Made by a program: the position numbers and the translations under genes
Shown: positions 6,899 through 13,332 of the stretch, piece after piece
Layout: each line of letters starts with the position of its first letter
Numbering within the stretch: the stretch's first letter is position 1
The notes under the pieces: generated by a model
Seen by the model: only the letters and a program-made list of their open reading frames with translations
Told to the model about the DNA's origin: nothing
Database searches by the model: none
From: Methylobacterium jeotgali
GTDB taxonomy: Bacteria > Pseudomonadota > Alphaproteobacteria > Rhizobiales > Beijerinckiaceae
Assembly: GCF_022179345.1 (NCBI RefSeq)
Contig: NZ_BPQR01000056.1
Coordinates: 1 to 64,000 of the forward strand
DNA: 64,000 nt
Direction: 5' to 3'

Positions 6899-7671
6899 GC
6901 TACGCCTCCAGCTCGGCGAGCTGCCGCAGGCCGGCTTCGCTGAGGCACACCTTGGCCTTCTTGCCGTTGCCCCGAACGTCGACCAGGCCGGACCGCCTGT
7001 AGGCGCAGAACCGGGCGGGTGCGACGGGCTTGCCGTCCCGGATCCGCTGGAGCGCGGTCCGCTTCGCATCGGTCCTTCCCTGCATCGGTCACCTCCTGTG
7101 CTGACGGGGCGTGCCAGGTCTGTGAGTCGTCCGGCCCGAACAGGCCGTCCCGGCCGGGCGCGACCAGGCCGCCGGCGATCGCGCGCAGGGCGACGCTGGC
7201 GCGGACGGCGCGGCCGGACGGGAGAAGGCGGAAGGTGCGGGCGCCGCCGGCGATCTCGGCGGTGAGGGTCTGGCCCTCGCCCATGCGTGCGAGGAGGCGG
7301 GCGAGCGCGCCGTTCGGGTCGCTCCGGAGGGCGGTGGCGACGGCGATCGCCAGGGCCTCGCCGTCATAGGCGGGTGCTGTGCTCGCCGTCGGCGCCGGCG
7401 GCCGCGCCGCGCCGTCCCACTCGGCGTCGGAGGCCGACCAGGCGCGCCGGCGGCGCTCCGCCTCGAGCTGCTGCTCCACGGCCGCGATCCAGCGCTCGAG
7501 GCGCGCGCCGGCGCCGGCATCGGGGATGAGGTAGGTCCAGGCCGCGGGCGCGGCCTCGAGCCGTCGGAACTGGCCGCGCAGGGAGACCAGCAGCCACAGC
7601 CGCGGCGGCAAGGTCACCAGGATTCCGCGCGCGACGGCGGCGACGCCGATCGGGGGCGCCAGGTGCCTCAC
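6895..7671 (-). CDS. Hypothetical phage protein; C-terminal third doubtful
   Basis: Open for 258 residues from GTG 7671 (GTGA-coupled). The first ~190 residues look real: a hydrophobic N-terminus (V-T-L-P-P-R-L-W-L-L-V-S-L), a helical middle (L-E-R-W-I-A-A-V-E-Q-Q-L-E-A-E-R-R-R-R) and a domain around G-E-A-L-A-I-A-V-A-T-A-L-R. The last ~60 residues are Arg/Gln/Pro-rich and look like an off-register reading of the nested gene at 6900-7085. Either the gene truly overlaps it or a small indel has removed the natural stop near 7090. Confidence 0.5.
   Translation of the reverse strand: MRHLAPPIGVAAVARGILVTLPPRLWLLVSLRGQFRRLEAAPAAWTYLIPDAGAGARLERWIAAVEQQLEAERRRRAWSASDAEWDGAARPPAPTASTAPAYDGEALAIAVATALRSDPNGALARLLARMGEGQTLTAEIAGGARTFRLLPSGRAVRASVALRAIAGGLVAPGRDGLFGPDDSQTWHAPSAQEVTDAGKDRCEADRAPADPGRQARRTRPVLRLQAVRPGRRSGQRQEGQGVPQRSRPAAARRAGGVA
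6900..7085 (-). CDS. Small basic protein nested in the 3' part of the 6895-7671 frame
   Basis: 61 residues beginning M-Q-G-R-T-D-A-K. A near-perfect Shine-Dalgarno, AGGAGGTGA, sits 3 nt before the ATG, and almost every codon ends in G or C, both strong signs of real translation. The sequence resembles a small winged-helix (A-R-F-C-A-Y-R-R-S-G-L-V-D…V-C-L-S-E-A-G-L-R-Q-L-A-E-L). It lies entirely within the tail of the upstream gene's open frame, in a different register. Confidence 0.65.
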   Translation of the reverse strand: MQGRTDAKRTALQRIRDGKPVAPARFCAYRRSGLVDVRGNGKKAKVCLSEAGLRQLAELEA

Positions 7672-8033
7672 GACAGGGTCTCGCGCGGCTCGACGGCGCC
7701 GTACAGCTCGGCGAGGTCGCCGACGCGCTCCACGAGGGCCTGCGTCTGACCGACGAGCCCTTCGATCGCCGCCTGCTCGAGCAAGGTGAGCGCCGCGTTC
7801 ACGGCCTCCGCGATCATGCGCTCGTCGCCGACGAACTCGCCCGGCAGGATCACGATGCCGGGGCCCCGGCGGCGGCCGTCAGGACCCGGCGGATGCCCGA
7901 TCACCTTCTGGACGCCGTCGAGGTGATGCAGCGGCATCCGAAGGCGCACCTCGATCTCGCGGCGGTGCCAGTCGATGCCGAGATCGAGCAGATGGCCGAC
8001 GAAGGCGGGCGGCGGGGGCACCGGCGCGCTCAC
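7668..8033 (-). CDS. Hypothetical phage protein
   Basis: 121 residues from GTG 8033, coupled by GTGA to the 8030 gene. A proline-rich start (P-V-P-P-P-P) is followed by an alpha/beta region with I-D-W-H-R-R-E-I-E-V-R-L-R and a C-terminal helical pair (M-I-A-E-A-V-N-A-A-L-T-L-L-E-Q…V-E-R-V-G-D-L-A-E-L). No family recognised. Confidence 0.6.
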   Translation of the reverse strand: MSAPVPPPPAFVGHLLDLGIDWHRREIEVRLRMPLHHLDGVQKVIGHPPGPDGRRRGPGIVILPGEFVGDERMIAEAVNAALTLLEQAAIEGLVGQTQALVERVGDLAELYGAVEPRETLS

Positions 8034-8344
8034 GCGACCCAGGCCCACAGGTAGGAGCCGGCGACCAGGATGGTGGCGATCGCGGCGGCATCGCGAGCCC
8101 GGCCGAGGCGGAGAGCCCAGTTCGCCTCCGAAGCGGCCGCGGCGGCGACCGTGTCGGCCTTGGCCATGGCGGCCTCGATGCCGGCGGCGATGTCATCGGG
8201 CCGGTAGTGCGCGGCAAGCAGGATGAGCGCTGCAGCCTGCGGCGTAGCCCGCAGCGCTGGAAGGTGCTGGCCCAGCTCGAAAGCCATGTTGTCGAGCGGG
8301 ACGAGGCGATGTCGTACCGGCTGTGCCGATGAAGATGCGGGCAT
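8030..8344 (-). CDS. First gene of the leftward early operon, unknown function
   Basis: 104 residues, helical, Ala-rich. ATG 8344 is preferred over the in-frame GTG at 8371 because the promoter proposed just upstream (−35 at 8400-8395, −10 at 8378-8373) would start transcription near 8366, leaving GTG 8371 outside the mRNA. It is the promoter-proximal gene of the leftward operon, the position of N-like or other immediate-early functions in lambdoid phages, but it shows no Arg-rich N-terminus and no recognised motif. Confidence 0.6.
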   Translation of the reverse strand: MPASSSAQPVRHRLVPLDNMAFELGQHLPALRATPQAAALILLAAHYRPDDIAAGIEAAMAKADTVAAAAASEANWALRLGRARDAAAIATILVAGSYLWAWVA

Positions 8345-8365
8345 GGTCGTGCGTCCGTCTGAACG

Positions 8366-8413
8366 GAGCACGACAATAAGGAGATTTATCGCTCAGTCAA
8401 TAAGCTTGCTTAT
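8366..8413 (-). promoter_or_regulatory. Leftward early promoter with CI/Cro-type operator (pL/oL)
   Basis: On the minus strand, TTGACT (8400-8395) and TATTGT (8378-8373) sit 16 bp apart as −35 and −10. Abutting the −35 is ATAAGC-TT-GCTTAT (8400-8413 on the plus strand), the same imperfect dyad found in the cI-cro intergenic region. A half-site GATTTATCGC lies inside the spacer. The leftward operon starting at 8344 would therefore be shut off in the lysogen. Confidence 0.65.
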
Positions 8414-8466
8414 CGTCACTTATAGACGGTCGGCGCTCCGCTTATTGTGATCGCGCGGCTACGGCC

Positions 8467-9222
8467 CTACGCGCCTCCCCAGGGCAGTCGAGCCTTCACT
8501 GCGGTCCATGCCCCGTCGACCGCGTCGACCGTGGCGCTATAGGCATCCGCAGCTGCGGTGCCCGCCGCCCCAGCCGTCGCGACCAACGCTTCCGTCGTAG
8601 CCGTGAAGACGCCCTGCTCGTCCGGCTGCATGTCGACAGCTGCGACGACCGGCGGAGCCGGCAGCGCGATCGCCGCCGCAGCCGGGAGAGCGACAGCGGC
8701 CGACGCGGCGGCCGCCTTTGCGGGCCGATTCCAAAGCGAGGACGGTTGCCACCGGCGGGACGCCTCAGCCGCCGATGCCACGGCTTCCTGCTGGCGCATC
8801 CGGACGGCGTGAGCGGCGCTGACGGCCTTGCGGATCTCGCCGGGGACGTCGCGCTCGCATATGGCCACGAACCCGCGCCCGTCGGCCGCGATCACCTGCA
8901 TCAGAAGCTTGCGCTCGATGCTGCCGCCGAAGGCGCCCAGGCCGCCGCCGATCGCAGCGGCCGTCAAACCGATGGCGCCGACAGCCGCGATCGGCGCCGC
9001 GAAAAGCCCGACGACGGCGGCCGTGGCGCCGATCCCCACGGCGCCCTTGGCCCCGCCGGACAGGAAGCCCAGAAACGAGCGCTCGAGATACTCGCCGTTC
9101 TCCTCGACGGATGCGATAGCCTCGATCGGCAGGCGTTGCTTCCGCGGAAGGTGAAACTCAAAATTGATCCAGTCCGCGCGGCCGGTCCCGAAACTTCCCG
9201 CGATCAGCTCCATCCGTGCCAC
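8467..9222 (-). CDS. Glycine-zipper membrane-associated protein co-transcribed with the repressor
   Basis: 251 residues from GTG 9222 (ATG 9213 also possible); GAGG precedes it inside the 3' end of the repressor gene, whose stop is only 3 nt away. The N-terminus is a beta-rich segment (I-N-F-E-F-H-L-P-R-K-Q-R-L-P-I-E-A-I-A-S-V) split by a Gly/Ala-rich hydrophobic hairpin (about residues 50-100, G-G-A-K-G-A-V-G-I-G…G-A-I-G-L-T-A-A-A-I-G-G-G-L-G), then resumes (L-L-M-Q-V-I-A-A-D-G-R-G-F-V-A-I). A second Ala-rich hydrophobic stretch lies near 165-195. Expression from the repressor transcript suggests a lysogenic function such as superinfection exclusion; this is inference. Confidence 0.6.
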   Translation of the reverse strand: MARMELIAGSFGTGRADWINFEFHLPRKQRLPIEAIASVEENGEYLERSFLGFLSGGAKGAVGIGATAAVVGLFAAPIAAVGAIGLTAAAIGGGLGAFGGSIERKLLMQVIAADGRGFVAICERDVPGEIRKAVSAAHAVRMRQQEAVASAAEASRRWQPSSLWNRPAKAAAASAAVALPAAAAIALPAPPVVAAVDMQPDEQGVFTATTEALVATAGAAGTAAADAYSATVDAVDGAWTAVKARLPWGGA

Positions 9223-9225
9223 AGG

Positions 9226-9852
9226 TCACCCCCTCGACGTCTTGCCAACGATACGGTGAGCCATAGGCCAGCCCGTGCGCTTAATCCGAGCATCCTTCTC
9301 GCCGTCGACCATCTTGCGCCAGGCCCGAACCACCCAATTACTATCATCCATCGATACGAGCCGACGGACCATCGCGCCAAGACTGTCTTCCGCCTCGCGG
9401 AAGAGGTAGCTGTATCCGGGCAATGTCGGCAGATGCGGGTTGACGTGAAGGGTGTCCCCCGGCTCAAATTCGGGGCTCATCGTCTCGTCCCCAAGCATGA
9501 CCGCGTAGGCGCCCCACACCTGGTGAAGAGCGGTCGGCCGAGCGATGTGGCTGAAGGGCATCGCGGACAGCTCCGCCTGCCCCTCTCGGATCAGTAGGTT
9601 GAAGAGCGGAACCTCGGTTGGCGAGTCGACGGTAATCGGTAGCCCAGGCGCGGAACGCCCAAACTTCGGGTCGATCTCGTAAGGCTGAAGATCGAGGGCG
9701 CGCGCGATCTCGTTGACGTAACGCGTCGACTGCACGCGGCCCTTCTCGATCTCGACGATGGCTGGCTGAGAAATGCCGACGCGGCGCGCCAGCTCGGCTT
9801 GGGAAATCCCCAGCTCGACGCGACGGGCAACAATGCGCGCGTGCTCGACCAT
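9226..9852 (-). CDS. CI-like phage repressor (XRE HTH plus degenerate S24 domain)
   Basis: 208 residues from ATG 9852 (GATAGG upstream; an ATG at 9870 is also in frame). The N-terminal Xre HTH is A-R-R-V-E-L-G-I-S-Q-A-E-L-A-R-R-V-G-I-S-Q. The C-terminal half is a LexA/CI S24 fold: the usual D-S-M-x-P is D-E-T-M-S-P, so the nucleophile Ser is Thr124, and the catalytic Lys position in x-V-R-R-L-V is Arg163. This is probably a non-cleaving dimerisation domain. It should bind the ATAAGC-NN-GCTTAT operators on both sides and keep the phage silent. Confidence 0.88.
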   Translation of the reverse strand: MVEHARIVARRVELGISQAELARRVGISQPAIVEIEKGRVQSTRYVNEIARALDLQPYEIDPKFGRSAPGLPITVDSPTEVPLFNLLIREGQAELSAMPFSHIARPTALHQVWGAYAVMLGDETMSPEFEPGDTLHVNPHLPTLPGYSYLFREAEDSLGAMVRRLVSMDDSNWVVRAWRKMVDGEKDARIKRTGWPMAHRIVGKTSRG

Positions 9853-9870
9853 GCCCCGGCCTATCAACAT

Positions 9871-9935
9871 TCTTATCGCCGGACGCCTTAAGAGTGATTA
9901 TTGACGTTATCGATAAGCGCGCTTATCGCTCGGTT
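9871..9935 (+). promoter_or_regulatory. Rightward promoter and operators between cI and cro (pR/oR)
   Basis: TTGACG (9901-9906) and TATCGC (9924-9929) form −35/−10 with 17-bp spacing. The spacer and −10 are covered by a perfect 18-bp palindrome, CGATAAGCGCGCTTATCG (9911-9928). Half-sites CTTATCGCC (9872-9880) and part of a second copy (CGCTCGGTTAT) flank it. Predicted transcription start is at about 9936, the A of the cro ATG, so cro mRNA would be leaderless. Confidence 0.7.
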
Positions 9936-10196
9936 ATGGCCGATTCCAGCCCGATTCCGATCGACACCAGCCCGCTCATCCGGGAAGCGGTGAAGCTGGT
10001 CGGTAGCCAAGCCAGATTGGCTCGCGCGCTCGGCATCAGTCAGCCGAGAGTAAATCAACTTGCGCGTCGAACATCGTGCTGTAGCGCCGAGGTGGCCATA
10101 GCCGTGGAACGCGCGACACAAGGGGCAATCCCACGTTGGAAGCTCCGACCTGATCTGTGGAAGTCTGCCACACAAGCAAAGCGTGAGTTGTCATGA
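9936..10196 (+). CDS. Cro/YdaS-like small HTH regulator
   Basis: 86 residues from ATG 9936. The HTH is A-V-K-L-V-G-S-Q-A-R-L-A-R-A-L-G-I-S-Q-P-R-V-N-Q-L, followed by C-C-S-A-E-V-A-I-A-V-E-R-A-T and a short C-terminal tail with W-K-L-R-P-D-L-W, the arrangement of YdaS/Cro-type proteins encoded opposite phage repressors. An upstream ATG at 9894 would place the operator inside the gene, so it is not used. It is the first gene of the rightward early transcript. Confidence 0.8.
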   Translation: MADSSPIPIDTSPLIREAVKLVGSQARLARALGISQPRVNQLARRTSCCSAEVAIAVERATQGAIPRWKLRPDLWKSATQAKRELS

Positions 10197-10396
10197 TCGC
10201 AGGCGCGTACCTGTCTGCACTTGGGATTGCCGTTGGACTAGGCTTCACGGCGCTGGCGATCCCGGCGCTTTGGAGGGCAGATACCGCCCGTGTGGCGCGG
10301 AATCGCCCCCGCGCCCTCATCGAGGGGATGCGCGCGCTGCTGGCCATCGCCGCCGCCGCGGTCCTCTTCACGCTCGCGCTCCGGGGGAGCTGGTGA
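10193..10396 (+). CDS. Small two-helix membrane protein
   Basis: 67 residues, ATG overlapping the cro stop (ATGA). Two hydrophobic helices (about residues 3-25 and 47-63) flank a basic loop (R-A-D-T-A-R-V-A-R-N-R-P-R). It is early-transcribed and coupled to cro, so it acts soon after induction or infection. Function unknown. Confidence 0.6.
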   Translation: MIAGAYLSALGIAVGLGFTALAIPALWRADTARVARNRPRALIEGMRALLAIAAAAVLFTLALRGSW

Positions 10397-10614
10397 TGGG
10401 TCTGGCTGAGCGTGTTACCGCCGGTGAAGAGGCGGTGCTGAAGTACCGCCGAGAGCCGATTGCCTGCCTTGCGCTGGCGGTGGCCGGCGCGGCGGCATGG
10501 GCCGCATGGCGCGCGCATCGACGGATCAGCCTCGAGCCGATCTGCTCGACAATCGTCGCGAAGCGCGAATCGTCCCGACACCCATCGGGGTCGGGCGGGT
10601 TTCGGCGGGGCTAG
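10396..10614 (+). CDS. Hypothetical small protein with one membrane helix
   Basis: 72 residues; ATG at 10396 overlaps the previous stop (TGATG). A single hydrophobic segment (I-A-C-L-A-L-A-V-A-G-A-A-A-W-A-A-W) sits near residues 22-40, with a basic C-terminus. Coding is plausible by coupling and GC-rich third positions but not certain. Confidence 0.5.
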   Translation: MGLAERVTAGEEAVLKYRREPIACLALAVAGAAAWAAWRAHRRISLEPICSTIVAKRESSRHPSGSGGFRRG

Positions 10615-10667
10615 CCCATGTCCCCGCCGAAGTATCTCATCAGCGAGCCGGAAGACTCGACTGGCCG

Positions 10668-10901
10668 TTATGGGTCTACCTTGACCATATCCCGCGCCGT
10701 TTTTTCGATGAATGCGCGAGCCCCTTCCTTGCCAGGCTTCGGGGTGTTCAAGGCTTTCAAGGTCTGCTCCAGCTTCTCGCTCAAATTCGCAGCTAAGCTC
10801 GGGTCCTTCTTTCCTAGTACCTGCACTAAAGATGTGAATGCTATGTCGAGCGCCTGCATTTGCAGCGCAGCGAGATCGGTTCCAGTAAATTCTTCGGGCA
10901 T
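10668..10901 (-). CDS. Lone antisense gene of lower GC (moron-like), unknown function
   Basis: 77 residues from ATG 10901, with GGAG 6 nt upstream. It is the only minus-strand gene in the rightward region, and its base composition is visibly less GC-rich than its neighbours (runs such as GCCGTTTTTTCGATG). The product is soluble and helical: D-L-A-A-L-Q-M-Q-A-L-D-I-A-F-T-S-L-V-Q-V, then a Lys-rich C-terminal half (K-L-E-Q-T-L-K-A-L-N-T-P-K-P-G-K). Antisense placement and composition suggest a separately acquired gene expressed in the lysogen. Confidence 0.6.
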   Translation of the reverse strand: MPEEFTGTDLAALQMQALDIAFTSLVQVLGKKDPSLAANLSEKLEQTLKALNTPKPGKEGARAFIEKTARDMVKVDP

Positions 10902-11003
10902 TCTCAGCTCCATCGTTGTGGGCAAGCACGATGGTAGCGGGCCGGGCGGGGCTGTCGATGTCGGTCGACGCCTCGCCCGTGCTTGCGCAATGGACACGCG
11001 GCC

Positions 11004-11657
11004 ATGAGCAGGTCATGGCTCGAAACCCTCACCGGCTACGCCACGGCGGCCGCCGAGGCCGGCGAGGAAGCCGGCTCCGCCCTCTCTGACGCGCTCGGCG
11101 CCGCGCTCGCGCGGGTCCAGGCGCTGCCAGCCGAGGCGAGCGCTGCCGTCACCGACCTGTCCGCCGCCCTGGCGGCGCTGCTGCCCGAGCTGCAAGACGA
11201 GCCCTCCGGCGCGCCGGCGGCGCCGGCGATCGGCGCAGTCTCCACCATCGCTCCGGGAAACGTGGCCCCCTTGTCGGGGACGGCTCGGCTGGGCCCCGCC
11301 TCGCTGCGGATCGAGATCGACCAGGCCGCCTTCGCCGCGTTCCTGCGCGAGCGGCACCCGTCGAAGCCGGCCGAGAACGCGGCCGCGCTGACCGGCGTGC
11401 CCTTCGAGACGTGCAAGAAGCTCCTCTTGCGAAAGACCCTGCCGAGCGGCCGGGTGCTGCTGCTGTTCGTGGTCGCCTACGGGCCCGAGCTGCTGCGCGT
11501 CACCCTGCCTGGCGCGCCGCTCGTCTGGCTCGAGGGCGCCCGGATCCTCGCCGACCAGGCGCGCCTTGAGGCCGAGCGCACGCGGATCGCCGCCGAGGCG
11601 AAAGCCAACGGCGGCCGCTGGTCCATCCTCGGCATCGGATTCGGGGGCGCCGCATGA
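11004..11657 (+). CDS. Hypothetical early phage protein
   Basis: 217 residues from ATG 11004 (M-S-R-S-W-L-E). An Ala-rich helical N-terminus is followed by a domain with L-R-I-E-I-D-Q-A-A-F-A-A-F-L-R-E-R-H-P…N-A-A-A-L-T-G-V-P-F-E-T-C-K-K-L-L, which looks like a small HTH-type fold, then a hydrophobic stretch L-L-L-F-V-V-A-Y-G-P-E-L-L. It is coupled (ATGA) to the zinc-ribbon gene downstream. Function not recognised. Confidence 0.6.
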   Translation: MSRSWLETLTGYATAAAEAGEEAGSALSDALGAALARVQALPAEASAAVTDLSAALAALLPELQDEPSGAPAAPAIGAVSTIAPGNVAPLSGTARLGPASLRIEIDQAAFAAFLRERHPSKPAENAAALTGVPFETCKKLLLRKTLPSGRVLLLFVVAYGPELLRVTLPGAPLVWLEGARILADQARLEAERTRIAAEAKANGGRWSILGIGFGGAA

Positions 11658-11896
11658 GCCGCCCGCGCTGGCGCACGCCGCCGCCCCCTCCCCCGGTCCA
11701 CCGCTGCATCGTCTGCAAGGCCGAGAACGCCGGCATCGGCCATTACGGCCGCTGGTACTGCGAGGCGCACCGCCCGGCGGCGGAGCCCGCGCCCGCTGCG
11801 GAGCCCATGCGGGCGCAGCCCTCGACCCTGTTCGAGGCGGCCGACGTGCCCGCTCCAACGCGATTCCGTGCGCCGCATCGGCGGCTCACGACGTGA
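11654..11896 (+). CDS. Small zinc-ribbon-like protein
   Basis: 80 residues. After a proline-rich start there is H-R-C-I-V-C-K (C-x-x-C) and, 16 residues on, W-Y-C-E-A-H (C-x-x-H), a likely zinc site. The C-terminal half is Pro/Ala-rich and probably unstructured. ATG overlaps the previous stop. Confidence 0.55.
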   Translation: MSRPRWRTPPPPPPVHRCIVCKAENAGIGHYGRWYCEAHRPAAEPAPAAEPMRAQPSTLFEAADVPAPTRFRAPHRRLTT

Positions 11897-11976
11897 CGGC
11901 GGGGCGCGGGATAGCCCCCCAGCGCCCGTTCCACTCGGAATCTGATTCCAGCGTCGGCCGATCTTCCAGGCGTATC

Positions 11977-12837
11977 ATGCGTGCACGCGTTGTCCGGTTC
12001 AGCCCCGCCGAGATCGAGAAGATTCGGCGCGCCATGGAACCGGAGGAGCGGGCCGCGGCCGAGGCTCGGATGCGAGCCGGAGGGGTGCGAAACTTTCGCG
12101 GGGGCTCAAGGGCCGAGAAGGGCCGTGTCCTCGACCGGATCGGCGAGCTTTGCGGCGTCTCCGGGCGCCACGTCGAGAAGATCGCCGAGGTCTATGCCGC
12201 CTTCGAATCCGACCCGGAGCGGTTCGGCGCGATCGTCGCGGACATGAATCGGACCGGGAAGGTCGATGGCGCGCACCGCAAGGTGAAGCGGGCGCAGGAT
12301 GAAGACCGCGTGCGCGGACTCGCGCCGATCGAGGGCCGATTCCGTACCCTGATCCTCGACCCGCCCTGGGAGGACGAGTCCGTCTCCGAGGCGCAGCGGC
12401 CGCCTTACGCCACCATGCCGCTCGAGGAGATCCGTGCGTTGCCGGTGCCGGCCTGGGCGGATGACCCATGCCACCTCTACCTATGGATCCCGAACAACTT
12501 CCTCGGCGTCGGCTTCGATCTAATCCGAGGATGGGACTTCGAGTACAAGACGGCTCTCACCTGGGAGAAGCCCGAGTTTACAGGCGGTCGTTACTTCCGC
12601 ACCAACACGGAACACATCCTGTTTGCGGTGCGCGGCGGTCTGATGACGCGAAGCCTGTCCATCGGCACGCGCTTCCCCGGCCCGATGGGTGAGCTGCACA
12701 GCGAGAAGCCGGACTCGTTCTATCGGATCGTCGAGGCCGCGAGCTACCCGCCCTTCGGCGAGGCCTTCCAGCGCCGGGCTCGGCCGGGCTTCACCAACCT
12801 CTACGCGCCGATCGGCGCCCTCGAGGCCGCGGAATGA
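11977..12837 (+). CDS. MT-A70 family adenine-N6 DNA methyltransferase with ParB-like HTH
   Basis: 286 residues from ATG 11977 (AGG 6 nt upstream; a GTG at 11893 overlapping the previous stop is an alternative). Residues 8-105 are helical with a ParB/HTH-like element (D-R-I-G-E-L-C-G-V-S-G-R-H-V-E-K-I). The catalytic motif D-P-P-W is at 128-131, followed by Y-A-T-M-P-L-E-E-I, L-Y-L-W-I-P-N and the conserved late block G-E-L-H-S-E-K-P. The family transfers a methyl group from SAM to adenine. In phages such enzymes usually guard DNA against restriction; the target site is unknown. Confidence 0.88.
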   Translation: MRARVVRFSPAEIEKIRRAMEPEERAAAEARMRAGGVRNFRGGSRAEKGRVLDRIGELCGVSGRHVEKIAEVYAAFESDPERFGAIVADMNRTGKVDGAHRKVKRAQDEDRVRGLAPIEGRFRTLILDPPWEDESVSEAQRPPYATMPLEEIRALPVPAWADDPCHLYLWIPNNFLGVGFDLIRGWDFEYKTALTWEKPEFTGGRYFRTNTEHILFAVRGGLMTRSLSIGTRFPGPMGELHSEKPDSFYRIVEAASYPPFGEAFQRRARPGFTNLYAPIGALEAAE

Positions 12838-13004
12838 CGATTCCGGCCACCGCCATCATGGCCGTCGCGGCCGCCCACGCGCAGCTCGCCTATCGCGCGC
12901 TGCTGGCCGGGCACGAGCCCGCGCGGTGCCGGCACGCCGGCGCCAGCTTCTTCACGGCGCTCGCCGCCTTCTACGTCCTCGTCGTGGGCTGGCTCCTGCC
13001 ATGA
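12834..13004 (+). CDS. Very small membrane protein
   Basis: 56 residues, ATG overlapping the methyltransferase stop (ATGA) and TGA at 13002-13004. Translation gives M-T-I-P-A-T-A-I-M-A… with a hydrophobic segment F-F-T-A-L-A-A-F-Y-V-L-V-V-G-W-L-L at the C-terminus, a plausible single membrane helix. A further 26-codon frame (13001-13081) follows but is not supported. Confidence 0.5.
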   Translation: MTIPATAIMAVAAAHAQLAYRALLAGHEPARCRHAGASFFTALAAFYVLVVGWLLP

Positions 13005-13082
13005 CCCGCGCCTGCCGCCTGCGCCCGCCCGTCCGCGGGCCCCCCGTCCGGACCGGAACCAGGCTCGCGCCTTCGCGCTGAT

Positions 13083-13167
13083 CCCCGGAGCGTTCACCTC
13101 CCTCGGTTCGCCCGCTCCGGGGCGAAGTGCGCCCGCTTGGCCCGCGTCGCTGCCCCTCGCGACGCGG
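13083..13167 (+). promoter_or_regulatory. Two hairpins in the leader of the replication gene
   Basis: The 328 bp between 13005 and 13332 hold no confident gene. They contain CCCCGGAGCG/CGCTCCGGGG (13083-13092 with 13113-13122, perfect 10-bp stem, 20-nt loop) and CCGCGTCG/CGACGCGG (13142-13149 with 13160-13167, perfect 8-bp stem, 10-nt loop). Neither is followed by a T-run. They could be factor-dependent terminators or a regulatory leader. Confidence 0.4.
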
Positions 13168-13332
13168 CCGGAGCGGAGCTTTGCCCGCAGGGCAGCGCCC
13201 GGCCGAGCCTCGAGCCCCCATCGTCCGTCCCGACCGCCGCGCGCGACCCGCGATTCCGGCGTCGGGATTTCGCGTGCCCGGAGCCTGACTGGCTTCGAGG
13301 CCGAACGCTCCCGCTTTGCCCGGAACCTGGCC

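Noticed and set aside
13001..13081. 26-codon frame coupled to the small membrane gene
   Set aside because: Arg/Pro-rich, no structure, no ribosome binding site.
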